64,000 nt of DNA, from contig CAMYJF010000010.1 in the NCBI GenBank assembly GCA_947258555.1, positions 27,630-91,629 on the forward strand, written 5' to 3'. Positions 20,286 to 29,048 of the stretch are shown here, piece by piece. The notes under the pieces are model-generated. The model saw only the letters and a list, made by a program, of their open reading frames with translations. It was not told where the DNA came from and did not search any database. Made by a program: the position numbers and the translations under genes. How positions within the stretch are numbered: the stretch's first letter is position 1; each line of letters starts with the position of its first letter. This stretch comes from an uncultured Eudoraea sp. GTDB taxonomy: Bacteria; Bacteroidota; Bacteroidia; Flavobacteriales; Flavobacteriaceae.

Positions 20286-21677
20286 ATGAAGAATATAGCA
20301 AGCCTTTTCGTAGTAGCCGTTTTTGCGGGGGCCCTAACCTTGGGAACTTATCTCTTGTTTTTTGACAACCCTGATTCCACAGTAGTTACCGCTTCCAGTG
20401 AAATGCCTGTAATTTCAACTTCGAGCAAACCATCACTTTTGGGAAACAGTGCCATTGAAGATGTAGACTTTACGATCGCTGCAGAAAAAACAGTCAATGC
20501 AGTTGTGCACGTCAAAAACTTAACAACCTCTAAAGGGTCGACCAGCATTTTTGATTTCTTCTATGGTTCGGAAGGGAATTCAAGGCCTCAATTGGGCTCA
20601 GGATCCGGGGTCATCATATCACCCGATGGGTATATCGTCACAAATAATCATGTGATTGATAAAGCCAAGGAATTACACGTAACCCTAAATAATAATGGCT
20701 CATATGAAGCCACTGTCGTTGGGGCGGACCCAACGACGGATATTGCTTTGATAAAAATTGAACCTGAGCAGCCCCTACCCTATATCGCCTTTGGTGATTC
20801 AGATAATACGAAGATCGGGGAATGGGTATTGGCTGTTGGAAATCCTTTTAATCTGACTTCTACTGTCACTGCAGGGATCGTTAGTGCTAAAGCCAGGAAT
20901 CTGGGTAGAAATCAATCCTTTCTTCAAACAGATGCGGCTGTAAATCCCGGTAATAGTGGAGGCGCACTTGTCAATACCAATGGGGATCTAATTGGGATAA
21001 ATACTGCTATTACTTCTCAAACAGGATCTTATGTAGGCTATTCCTTCGCCGTGCCGAGCAATTTGGCAAAAAAAGTGATTGAGGATATCATGGAATTCGG
21101 AGATGTACAAAAAGGGATCCTGGGCATAACCACAGTTCGACTGAACACCCAACAAGCTGTTGATAAGGGCGTAAATGAAATTGATGGCGTCTATGTTGAC
21201 AGTATTGAAGATGAATCAGGTGCCGATGATGCCGGTTTGCAAACGGGGGATGTTATTAAAAAGGTCGATGATATTCGGGTACGTCGATTTGGCGATCTTA
21301 CAGGCTATGTTTCTACAAAACGCCCGGGAGACAAGGTAGAGGTAACCATTAGTAGAAAAGGAAGAAATATGGTAGTTCCTGTCGTATTGAAAAAACGACA
21401 GTCGGCAATTGTCCCCGGAATCGGGATTGAAGTCAGGAATCTTTCAGATAGCGATAAACGCATATTTAAGGTGAAGAATGGTGTGAAGATCACAAATGTG
21501 CCAGAGCGGTATCGCGGATACGGACTTGATGGGAAAGTAATTATACAGATAGATGACGATACCGTCAGAAATATTGACGATGCAAATCGCTTATTCGCTG
21601 ATATTTCACGCTATGAGCGTTTCAGCATTACCATGATCGATGATGAGGGCGAGCGGGAGCGACTGATATTCCAATAG
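20286..21677 (+). CDS. HtrA/Deg family periplasmic serine protease
   Basis: Envelope quality-control protease. The 463-residue precursor has an N-terminal membrane-anchoring or signal segment (about 5-26), a trypsin-like domain with triad H122 (TNNHVID), D152 (TTDIALI) and S224 (GNSGGA), and two PDZ domains (about 265-360 and 375-463). The first PDZ is clear at DESGADDAGLQTGDVI. It is followed by a strong intrinsic terminator and is monocistronic. Confidence 0.94.
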   Translation: MKNIASLFVVAVFAGALTLGTYLLFFDNPDSTVVTASSEMPVISTSSKPSLLGNSAIEDVDFTIAAEKTVNAVVHVKNLTTSKGSTSIFDFFYGSEGNSRPQLGSGSGVIISPDGYIVTNNHVIDKAKELHVTLNNNGSYEATVVGADPTTDIALIKIEPEQPLPYIAFGDSDNTKIGEWVLAVGNPFNLTSTVTAGIVSAKARNLGRNQSFLQTDAAVNPGNSGGALVNTNGDLIGINTAITSQTGSYVGYSFAVPSNLAKKVIEDIMEFGDVQKGILGITTVRLNTQQAVDKGVNEIDGVYVDSIEDESGADDAGLQTGDVIKKVDDIRVRRFGDLTGYVSTKRPGDKVEVTISRKGRNMVVPVVLKKRQSAIVPGIGIEVRNLSDSDKRIFKVKNGVKITNVPERYRGYGLDGKVIIQIDDDTVRNIDDANRLFADISRYERFSITMIDDEGERERLIFQ

Positions 21678-21691
21678 ATCACATAAACTTT

Positions 21692-21719
21692 AAAAAGCAC
21701 TCTTCGGAGTGCTTTTTTT
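21692..21719 (+). terminator. Intrinsic terminator of htrA
   Basis: AAAAAGCACTC, a TTCG tetraloop (21703-21706) and GAGTGC with seven T form a textbook intrinsic terminator, 15 bp after the htrA stop. Confidence 0.9.
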
Positions 21720-21755
21720 ATGCACAAACTATTCGAACGAGAACGTGGGAAATAG

Positions 21756-21763
21756 TATTTTTG
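21756..21763 (+). promoter_or_regulatory. -7 element of the gapdh promoter
   Basis: TATTTTTG is an exact TAnnTTTG match, 22 bases before the GAPDH start codon and just after the htrA terminator. No TTG is found at the -33 distance, so only half of the consensus is supported. Confidence 0.5.
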
Positions 21764-21785
21764 CATCTGAAAAAGCTGTTCAGAT

Positions 21786-23237
21786 ATGAGCCCACTTAAA
21801 AGCTATGAGAAAGAATTGGCCTTCCAGGCCGATCGTCGAAAAGCCACTACAGAATTTATAAAGATCGTTAGTGATATGTGGTACGATCGTGGAATTGAGA
21901 TCGTACTATTTCGCAACCAGTTGATCGATAAAAATGTCAGCGATATAATAAACCTGCATGAATATGCCGGCGAATTTGTTCAAAAACCTATATCCATATT
22001 CGACTCGGTAGAGATACTGCAGGCTGTAAAAGAGATTGCATTGCCGCCTTCCAAGCTGGATATCGGAAAACTCACATACGAATATCATTCTCAGGCCAGT
22101 TCAACTTATAATGATGTCAAGGCTTTTGCACTCGACAAATTGGGAGAGGCTAAAGAACGCTCACCAATACAGCCTAAAGATGTCATTTTATATGGCTTTG
22201 GTCGTATTGGGCGCTTATTGGCACGCGAACTCATGGCAAAAACAGGCAAGGGCATGCAACTCAGGTTACGGGCCATTGTGACCCGCGGAGAGCTCACCAA
22301 GGATATGCTGGAAAAAAGGGCCACTCTCTTGCGTACGGATTCGATCCATGGTCAATTTTTAGGAACGGTTGAAACCGACTTTAAGAACAAAGCCCTCCTC
22401 ATAAATGGCACTACTGTCCATATGATCTCAGCAAATGATCCTTCAGAGACCGATTACACAAAATACGGGATTCGAAATGCACTGGTAATTGATAATTCAG
22501 GTGCATTCAGGACCAAGGCCGCATTAGGTAAGCATCTGGATGCTAAAGGTGTGAGTAAAGTTTTGCTAACAGCGCCCGGGAAGGATATGCCCAATATAGT
22601 GCATGGCGTAAATCAAAATGAATTTGATCCTGATAAAACCAAGATCTATTCGGCTGCATCCTGTACGACAAATGCCATTACCCCTGTTTTAAAGGTGATC
22701 GATGATTCCCTGGGGATAAAGAAAGGGCATCTGGAGACCATCCACGCCTACACCAATGACCAAAACCTGGTGGATAATATTCATGGAAAATACCGAAGAG
22801 GACGCGCGGCTGCACTCAATATGGTCATCACAGAGACTGGAGCAGGAAATGCAGTTGCGAAAGCACTTCCTGGCCTAAAAGGCAAACTAACTTCCAATGC
22901 GATCCGCGTACCCGTACCAAATGGATCTCTTGCTATTTTGAACCTGGATGTGAGTCGCAAAACTTCTAAAGATAGCCTGAACACTATATTAAAGAAGTAT
23001 GCACTGGAGGGTGACATGGTTGAACAAATTATGTATTCCCTCAGTAATGAACTTGTTTCAACGGATATTGTAGGAACTTCTGCCCCAGCTATTTATGATA
23101 GTACTGCTACCATTGTATCCCCTGATGGTAAGAATATTATCCTCTATGTTTGGTATGATAATGAATTTGGTTATACACACCAGGTAATCCGTCTGGCGAA
23201 ATATATTGCCAAGGTGCGGCGCTACACGTATTATTAA
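21786..23237 (+). CDS. Glyceraldehyde-3-phosphate dehydrogenase, N-terminally extended type
   Basis: Oxidises glyceraldehyde-3-phosphate in glycolysis. At 483 residues it is about 140 longer than the classical enzyme. The additional part (about 1-130) is helical and precedes the NAD-binding motif YGFGRIGRLL (136-145). The catalytic domain is intact, with nucleophile C293 in SAASCTTNAITP and the later YDNEFGYTHQ motif. This long form is a known type in Bacteroidota. I cannot tell whether it favours NAD or NADP, or the glycolytic or gluconeogenic direction. Confidence 0.93.
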   Translation: MSPLKSYEKELAFQADRRKATTEFIKIVSDMWYDRGIEIVLFRNQLIDKNVSDIINLHEYAGEFVQKPISIFDSVEILQAVKEIALPPSKLDIGKLTYEYHSQASSTYNDVKAFALDKLGEAKERSPIQPKDVILYGFGRIGRLLARELMAKTGKGMQLRLRAIVTRGELTKDMLEKRATLLRTDSIHGQFLGTVETDFKNKALLINGTTVHMISANDPSETDYTKYGIRNALVIDNSGAFRTKAALGKHLDAKGVSKVLLTAPGKDMPNIVHGVNQNEFDPDKTKIYSAASCTTNAITPVLKVIDDSLGIKKGHLETIHAYTNDQNLVDNIHGKYRRGRAAALNMVITETGAGNAVAKALPGLKGKLTSNAIRVPVPNGSLAILNLDVSRKTSKDSLNTILKKYALEGDMVEQIMYSLSNELVSTDIVGTSAPAIYDSTATIVSPDGKNIILYVWYDNEFGYTHQVIRLAKYIAKVRRYTYY

Positions 23238-23371
23238 TCTTACATGTAGTCTAAAGAGGTAGTCATTAACGTACAGTATAATAGTATGTTAACATTTTTC
23301 TTTAGTATTTCAGAGGAATGGTTTACTTTAGATTTCTCTGGATCATCAAATCAATAATAGAACTCTTACTT

Positions 23372-24004
23372 ATGAAAAAATTAAGCTATTTTCTCTTGGG
23401 ATTAGCTTTGATTTCAGTAACCGCTTCTTTTTCCCAGGAAAGCAGCTCTAATCAAACCCAACCAGAACAATTATCACTTGACTCTGGCACTATCGACAGT
23501 CAATTTGAATTTATCTACAGGCGTTCTGGAAATTACAGAGCCGAAGGAAGGCGTTATGAAGTTGTACGAATCATTCAGCTTGATAAACTCCGGCAAAATG
23601 TCAAAGACAGCCTGGAAGCTGCTACAAAAAAGAAAAAGGAACTCGAAGCTACTATAGAAGGAAACGAAACTACCATCAGTACATTAAATGCTGATCTTAG
23701 TAATACCAAAGAGCAGCTTCAAACCATTACAGACCAGAAAGACAGTATTTCAATATTCGGTAAGTATATTTCAAAAACAACCTACAACATTATCATGTGG
23801 TCTGCAGTTCTTGGACTTTTACTGGGAATGTTGCTATTCATTATTAAATTCCGTCAGAGCAATTATTTGACCCAGGAAGCGAAAAATAATCTGACTGAAT
23901 TAGAAACTGAATATGAAAATCACAGAAGGCGCGCCCTAGAACGTGAACAGCGAATTAGCAGGGAGTTGCAGGATGAGATCAATAAATACCGCAACAAGAA
24001 GTAG
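23372..24004 (+). CDS. Membrane-anchored coiled-coil protein of unknown function
   Basis: The ATG at 23372 gives a protein of 210 residues starting MKKLSYFLLGLALIS with a clear signal peptide ending SFSQ; a longer frame from 23318 adds an unconvincing leader. A coiled coil (about 80-125, rich in K, E, T and Q), one membrane helix (about 138-158, IIMWSAVLGLLLGMLLFII) and a charged cytoplasmic coiled tail follow. Homologues are sometimes labelled tRNA methyltransferase because of their closeness to trmD, but I see no SAM-binding or knot motif. The topology suggests a periplasm-to-cytoplasm tether. Confidence 0.75.
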   Translation: MKKLSYFLLGLALISVTASFSQESSSNQTQPEQLSLDSGTIDSQFEFIYRRSGNYRAEGRRYEVVRIIQLDKLRQNVKDSLEAATKKKKELEATIEGNETTISTLNADLSNTKEQLQTITDQKDSISIFGKYISKTTYNIIMWSAVLGLLLGMLLFIIKFRQSNYLTQEAKNNLTELETEYENHRRRALEREQRISRELQDEINKYRNKK

Positions 24005-24033
24005 TTCAATCAACAAACCACACCTTTCGATCT

Positions 24034-24483
24034 ATGATCACCTTAATAAAGGGTAGCCTTGAACATCTTGATGATCTGGCAGCTATGTTCGATGAATACA
24101 GGATCTTTTACGAGCAAACCTCTGATCTCCAGGGGGCAAAATCGTTCTTAAAAGAGCGGATCGCCAAGAAGGAATCCATCATTTTTATGGCATTCCTCAA
24201 TAATAAGGCCGTTGGATTCACACAGTTGTTTCCTTCATTCTCTTCTGTATCCATGCAACCTCTTTTGATCCTAAACGACCTTTATGTACACAATGAGTAC
24301 AGGCAAAAAGGAATTGGCGAGGCCCTTCTGGTACATGCGCAGAAATATTGCAGTCAACTTAACTACAAAGGCTTAGGCCTGGAAACCGCAACTGAAAATC
24401 CCGCACAACAACTCTATGAAAAATTGGGATGGGAAAAGGATACGCACTGTTTTCATTACTTTTGGACAGCACCTGTACATTAG
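24034..24483 (+). CDS. GNAT family N-acetyltransferase
   Basis: A compact 149-residue GNAT. The acetyl-CoA binding sequence RQKGIGEALLVHAQKY (about 90-105) and the terminal YEKLGWEKD helix-strand are clear. It lies between the coiled-coil protein (29 bp) and trmD (15 bp), in a probable transcript leading to trmD. The substrate is unknown. Confidence 0.87.
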   Translation: MITLIKGSLEHLDDLAAMFDEYRIFYEQTSDLQGAKSFLKERIAKKESIIFMAFLNNKAVGFTQLFPSFSSVSMQPLLILNDLYVHNEYRQKGIGEALLVHAQKYCSQLNYKGLGLETATENPAQQLYEKLGWEKDTHCFHYFWTAPVH

Positions 24484-24498
24484 ATCAGGTTCCATATC

Positions 24499-25176
24499 AT
24501 GCGCATAGATATTATTACGGTTTTACCGGAACTTCTTGCAAGCCCATTTGAGGCCTCTATTTTAAAAAGAGCCGTTGACAAGGGCCTGGTTGAAGTACAT
24601 TTTCACAATCTTAGGAAATACAGCATTGGCGCATATAAACAGGTAGATGACTATCAATTCGGAGGAGGGGCCGGTATGGTCCTTATGATTGAACCTATTG
24701 ACAAATGTATATCTGCTCTTAAAGAGGAACGTAGCTATGACGAAGTGATCTATCTAACTCCCGATGGGAAACAATTCGATCAGAAAATGGCCAATTCACT
24801 ATCCCTCTCAAAGAATATTATCCTGTTGTGCGGACATTATAAAGGAGTCGACCAACGTGTACGAGATACTTTTATAACAAAAGAGATCTCTATTGGCGAT
24901 TATGTGTTATCCGGAGGAGAACTCGCCGCAGCCGTTGTCTCCGACGCCCTGATCAGATTATTGCCGGGAGTCCTAAATGATGAGACATCGGCCTTGACAG
25001 ATACATTTCAGGATGATCTTTTGGCACCCCCTGTTTATACGAGGCCTCGTGAATACAAGGGACTAACAGTACCGGACATATTACTAAGCGGAAATACACC
25101 AGAAATAGAAAAGTGGCGGGAAGATCAGGCCCATAAACGCACCCAGGAACGCAGGCCTGACCTGTTTGAAGATTAA
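24499..25176 (+). CDS. trmD: tRNA (guanine-37 N1)-methyltransferase
   Basis: Methylates G37 next to the anticodon and prevents +1 frameshifting. The 225-residue protein has the trefoil-knot motifs [11 protein letters not shown] (about 113-123) and [12 protein letters not shown] (about 133-144). The length is normal for the family. Its linkage to rplS (130 bp downstream) is widely conserved, but here rplS has its own promoter. Confidence 0.96.
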   Translation: MRIDIITVLPELLASPFEASILKRAVDKGLVEVHFHNLRKYSIGAYKQVDDYQFGGGAGMVLMIEPIDKCISALKEERSYDEVIYLTPDGKQFDQKMANSLSLSKNIILLCGHYKGVDQRVRDTFITKEISIGDYVLSGGELAAAVVSDALIRLLPGVLNDETSALTDTFQDDLLAPPVYTRPREYKGLTVPDILLSGNTPEIEKWREDQAHKRTQERRPDLFED

Positions 25177-25208
25177 GTAAAGGTTCCTTCTTTTTTTAAG
25201 GAAAGGCC

Positions 25209-25238
25209 TTGGGAATTATAAAATAAGGACTATTTTTG
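25209..25238 (+). promoter_or_regulatory. Promoter of rplS
   Basis: TTG (25209-25211), 19 bases, then TATTTTTG (25231-25238): both halves of the Bacteroidota sigma-A-type promoter (-33 TTG, -7 TAnnTTTG) at normal spacing. It leaves a leader of about 60 bases before rplS. Confidence 0.7.
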
Positions 25239-25247
25239 CACACCATT

Positions 25248-25283
25248 AAATCAACCGCTGACGAGAGCCGTGAATGTTGGTTT
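25248..25283 (+). promoter_or_regulatory. Structured mRNA leader of rplS (candidate autoregulatory element)
   Basis: In the predicted transcript, AAATCAAC (25248-25255) pairs with GTTGGTTT (25276-25283), an 8-bp helix with one G-U pair. The enclosed 20 bases can form a further short stem (GCT with AGC). Ribosomal protein leaders bound by their own product are known in many phyla; whether this equals any described L19 leader is not something I can confirm from sequence alone. Confidence 0.45.
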
Positions 25284-25306
25284 GAGTAAACTAAATATAT
25301 AGTAAC

Positions 25307-25657
25307 ATGGAATCTTTAATCCGTTTTGTTGAAAACGAATTTGTTCCTAGGAAAGACCTTCCCGAATTTTCCGCCGGAGATACGATCACCGTTTATTACG
25401 AGATCAAAGAAGGCGAGAAAAAAAGAACCCAGTTCTTTAAAGGGGTTGTCATTCAACGCAGAGGCGAAGGTGCCACAGAAACTTTTACGATCCGTAAAAT
25501 GTCAGGTACCATTGGAGTAGAGAGAATATTTCCTGTCCACATGCCCGCTCTTCAAAAAATTGAGATAAATAAAAAAGGTAAAGTCAGGCGTGCACGGATC
25601 TTCTATTTCAGAGGACTACGTGGTAAGAAAGCCAGAATTAAGGAAGTGAGGAAATAA
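25307..25657 (+). CDS. rplS: 50S ribosomal protein L19
   Basis: A 116-residue ribosomal protein at the 30S-50S interface. It contains the L19 core: GDTITVYYEIKEGEKKRTQ, then FKGVVIQRRGEG, FTIRKMSGTIGVERIFPVH and the basic tail KVRRARIFYFRGLRGKKARI. The gene is bracketed by its own promoter and a strong terminator, so it is a single-gene unit although it follows trmD. Confidence 0.98.
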   Translation: MESLIRFVENEFVPRKDLPEFSAGDTITVYYEIKEGEKKRTQFFKGVVIQRRGEGATETFTIRKMSGTIGVERIFPVHMPALQKIEINKKGKVRRARIFYFRGLRGKKARIKEVRK

Positions 25658-25677
25658 CGGATTTCCCCCAAAATACA

Positions 25678-25711
25678 AACCCTGATGTTCACATGAATAT
25701 CAGGGTTTTTT
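25678..25711 (+). terminator. Intrinsic terminator of rplS
   Basis: AACCCTGAT (25678-25686) pairs with ATCAGGGTT (25699-25707), with a T run to 25711. The opposite strand has AA rather than a long U tract, so it is mainly a plus-strand terminator. Confidence 0.85.
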
Positions 25712-25730
25712 AATTCTAACTATCCGGGTA

Positions 25731-26949
25731 TCATGCCTGGAACTCGTTGATCGTTTTCCTAATAATGGCAATACACTCATGCAATTGCTCTTCCATCATA
25801 ACCAGAGGAGGCGCAAACCGAATTATATTCCCATGGGTTGGTTTTGCCAACAAGCCATTATCCTTTAGGGCGATACAAATATCCCATGCTGTGGAGCTGT
25901 CTTCTGTATCATTAATGACAATTGCATTTAGTAAGCCCTTACCTCGAACCAGGGTGATCAAATCGAATTCTCTTTCCAATTTTTCCATCTCATTCCGGAA
26001 AATTTCACCTAAAATTTCTGCGTTTTCTGCAAGGCCTTCGTCCCGAACTACTTCAAGGGCCGCTATAGCTACGGCACAAGCAAGAGGGTTCCCCCCAAAT
26101 GTGGATCCGTGATTCCCGGGTCTGATCACCTCCATGATCTCATTGTTTGCAAGCACTGCTGAAACGGGAAATACTCCGCCTGAAAGCGCCTTGCCCAGTA
26201 TCAAAATATCTGGTTTCACGTCAGGAGTCCCACTACAAAGTTTATCAGCGCATTGACAATTTCCACAGGAAGCGAGGAGTCTGCCTGTTCTGGCTATACC
26301 GGTTTGGACCTCATCAGCAATAAACAAGACATTCTTCGCTTTACAAAGCGCATGAGCTTCCTTTAAATAATCAGGGTCAGGTGTATAGACTCCGGCTTCG
26401 CCCTGGATAGGTTCTACCAGGAATGCGGCCACATGAGCATCATCTAAGGCTTCCCTGAGTGCATTCAGGTCATTATAGCGAATAGAGACAATGCCCGGAG
26501 TGAAGGGGCCAAAATTTTCTGTAGCAACGGGATCATTAGAAGCTGAGATAATGGTGATGGTACGTCCGTGGAAATTATTCTGACATACGATGATCTTAGC
26601 CTTGTTGGCAGGGATCCCCTTCTTTTCATATCCCCATTTGCGCGCTAACTTGATCGCAGTTTCAACAGCTTCTGCGCCCGTGTTCATCGGAAGTACACGG
26701 TCAAACTTAAAGAAATCTGTTACAAATTTTTCGTATCTCCCCAGGATGTCATTGTAAAAAGCTCTCGATGTCAAGGTGAGTTTTTCAGCTTGAGAATTCA
26801 GAGCTCCTATAATAGTTGGATGGCAGTGTCCCTGGTTTACTGCGGAATAGGCAGAGAGGAAATCAAAATATTTATTCCCTTCTACATCCCAAACAAATAC
26901 CCCTTCTCCCAATAGCATCCTGAGATGTTAATCTATCTACTACAGACAT
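25731..26949 (-). pseudogene. rocD: Ornithine aminotransferase, deletion/frameshift near the N-terminus
   Basis: Converts ornithine and 2-oxoglutarate to glutamate semialdehyde and glutamate. The main frame (from 26909 down to 25731) starts abruptly at [11 protein letters not shown] and holds the PLP residues DEVQ and lysine in ILGKALSGG. The expected N-terminus is encoded upstream in another frame: ATG at 26949 gives [13 protein letters not shown], ending at 26911. About 20 residues that normally lie between (containing the conserved KYGAHNY region) are absent, implying about 59 missing bases. An ATG at 26918 could start a shortened 395-residue protein, but part of the active-site entrance would be lost. 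A cysteine cluster CxxCxCx4C precedes the PLP lysine by about 15 residues. Confidence 0.88.
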
Positions 26950-27080
26950 AGAAATAAAGTTTAGAAATTACTGTTTGTCCATTCCTGCTTAGTGGAGAGA
27001 AATCATCCAGGTCGTTCGCTAAATTACAAATATTTGATGGCTTCTATGTCCCTTTTTATGGGTGATTGTGAAAAACAACC

Positions 27081-27088
27081 TACTTTTG
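27081..27088 (+). promoter_or_regulatory. -7 element of the rlmD promoter
   Basis: TACTTTTG is an exact TAnnTTTG match ending five bases before the rlmD ATG. No TTG at the expected upstream distance. Transcription would begin at or within a few bases of the start codon. Confidence 0.4.
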
Positions 27089-27092
27089 CCGC

Positions 27093-28514
27093 ATGCGAAA
27101 AAAACGTCCACTACCGCTATTTGAGCAAGTCGAAATTACAGGTGCCGGGGCCAAAGGAAGAGGTGTCGGGAAAAGCCCTGATGGGCGCGTTATATTCATA
27201 CCTTTTAGTGCACCTGGTGATATCATTGATGTGCAGGTCACAAAGAAGAGACGATCGCACATGGAAGGGAGGATCGTAAAGATCCATAAAGCTTCAGACA
27301 AGCGTACGGCTCCGAAATGCGTTCATTTTGGCCTATGCGGTGGTTGCAAATGGCAACATCTCGATTACAAGGAGCAACTCACCATAAAAGAAGAAACGGT
27401 AAAAAACAATTTAATACGAATTGGACATATTGACTTACCAGAAGTGTCACCTATCCTGGGCGCAGCTGAAGCGTATCACTATCGGAATAAAATGGAATTC
27501 TCCTTTTCCAATCAAAGATGGTTGACAGAAGAGGAAGTTGCTACACAAGATACACTGGCTCACAGGAACGGACTTGGCCTTCATATACCAGGCCGCTGGG
27601 ATCGTGTACTCGATCTGAAGGAATGTTTATTGCAAGCAGATCCCTCTAACGATATTCGCCTGTCTATTCGGAAGTACGCTCTCGAAAATGAAATCTCATT
27701 TTTTGATCCCAAACGGCATACTGGAGTTTTGCGTTCACTAATGATCCGGACTACTTCGACGGGAGAGATCATGGTATTGCTGCAATGCTTTGAGCCGCGT
27801 ATGGAACAGATCAAATTGATTCTGGAGCACCTAAAAAATAACTTCCCTCAGATCACTTCGCTCTTATATGTAATCAACCAGAAAGCCAATGATACGATCT
27901 ATGATCAGGAGATCTTCTGCTATGATGGGAAGGATCATTTGATGGAGAAAATGGGTCCACTTCAATTTAAGATAACTGCAAAATCCTTCTACCAAACTAA
28001 CAGTGAGCAGGCCCATTCCCTGTATAAGGTGGTTAAAGATTTTGCTACTCTAACAGGTAAGGAACTTGTATATGACTTATATAGCGGAACCGGTACTATT
28101 GCTCAATTCATTGCCGCTGATGCACGCCAGGTAATTGGTATTGAATCTGTACCGGATGCTGTGGCAGCTGCCGGGGAAAATGCAGAACTGAATGGATTGG
28201 ACAATACTCGATTTCACGCAGGAGATATGAGGTATGAGCTAAACGACACCTTGGTAGATCTATACGGCCCTCCGGATCTTGTAATTACAGACCCTCCGAG
28301 AGATGGCATGCATAAAGATGTGATCACACAATTATTAAAAATGGATCCGCCAACTATTATTTATGTAAGCTGCAATAGTGCAACACAGGCGAGAGATCTG
28401 GCCTTGTTAGATGAACAATATATCGTTGAAAAAGTGCAAGCTGTAGACATGTTTCCCCAAACACATCATGTGGAAAATGTTGTACTTTTGAAAAAACGAG
28501 CTACTCAGGCCTAA
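27093..28514 (+). CDS. rlmD: 23S rRNA (uracil-1939 C5)-methyltransferase RlmD
   Basis: Methylates uracil 1939 of 23S rRNA. The 473-residue protein has an N-terminal TRAM domain (about 1-65), an iron-sulfur cluster motif with C76, C82 and C85 (CVHFGLCGGCKW), and a methyltransferase domain with DLYSGTGTIAQF, TDPPRDG and the nucleophile cysteine in YVSCNSATQ. Length and domain order are normal. It is divergent from rocD and may be co-transcribed with the two envelope genes that follow (6-bp gap). Confidence 0.93.
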   Translation: MRKKRPLPLFEQVEITGAGAKGRGVGKSPDGRVIFIPFSAPGDIIDVQVTKKRRSHMEGRIVKIHKASDKRTAPKCVHFGLCGGCKWQHLDYKEQLTIKEETVKNNLIRIGHIDLPEVSPILGAAEAYHYRNKMEFSFSNQRWLTEEEVATQDTLAHRNGLGLHIPGRWDRVLDLKECLLQADPSNDIRLSIRKYALENEISFFDPKRHTGVLRSLMIRTTSTGEIMVLLQCFEPRMEQIKLILEHLKNNFPQITSLLYVINQKANDTIYDQEIFCYDGKDHLMEKMGPLQFKITAKSFYQTNSEQAHSLYKVVKDFATLTGKELVYDLYSGTGTIAQFIAADARQVIGIESVPDAVAAAGENAELNGLDNTRFHAGDMRYELNDTLVDLYGPPDLVITDPPRDGMHKDVITQLLKMDPPTIIYVSCNSATQARDLALLDEQYIVEKVQAVDMFPQTHHVENVVLLKKRATQA

Positions 28515-28520
28515 ATTCCT

Positions 28521-29048
28521 ATGCATAGCAGACCCTTCCCAATTGCTTCCATTCTCATAGTGTGTAGTCTGACCTTACTCTCCGTAATTTTTATGGCTGG
28601 ATGTGAGAAGGATGATATTTGTGGCGACGGAGATACGCCTTTGCTCATTGTTCGTTTCTATGACCAGGCAGATCCTGAGTCGACAAAAACCGTTGCCGGG
28701 ATCCGGGTGATTGGGATTGGAAATGGCACAGCAGTTTCATCTTTTGCAGATAGGTCTACCTTAGACTCAATTGGCATTCCTCTACGACTAGACATGGGAG
28801 CAACCGATTTTGTTTTTATTACCAATTCGGAAGATGATAATGGAATGGAAATTGGCAACCAGGACACCCTTCGATTCACCTATATACCTTCAAGCACCTT
28901 TGTTTCCAGGGCATGTGGATTTATCGGTCAATATGAAGACCTCAGTTCGGAACTTACTACAGATGCAGACAATTGGATCCAGAGCATAGAAATATCAACA
29001 CCTTTTGTTCAATCAATAGATAGCGCACATGTCAAGATATTTCATTAG
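28521..29048 (+). CDS. DUF6452 family lipoprotein
   Basis: A 175-residue predicted lipoprotein. A hydrophobic signal (about 8-26) ends in the lipobox MAGC, followed by the cysteine-containing EKDDICGDGDTPLLIVRFYD. The rest is beta-rich with no catalytic motif that I can recognise. Its 3' end overlaps the next gene by 20 bp, and this pairing recurs in Flavobacteriaceae, so the two products may act together at the outer membrane. Function unknown. Confidence 0.75.
   Translation: MHSRPFPIASILIVCSLTLLSVIFMAGCEKDDICGDGDTPLLIVRFYDQADPESTKTVAGIRVIGIGNGTAVSSFADRSTLDSIGIPLRLDMGATDFVFITNSEDDNGMEIGNQDTLRFTYIPSSTFVSRACGFIGQYEDLSSELTTDADNWIQSIEISTPFVQSIDSAHVKIFH

Noticed and set aside
25184-25203. Hairpin TTCCTT / AAGGAA after trmD as a terminator
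   Set aside because: The stem is AT-rich with the T run in the loop and no 3' U tract; the rplS promoter follows at once, so it was not listed.
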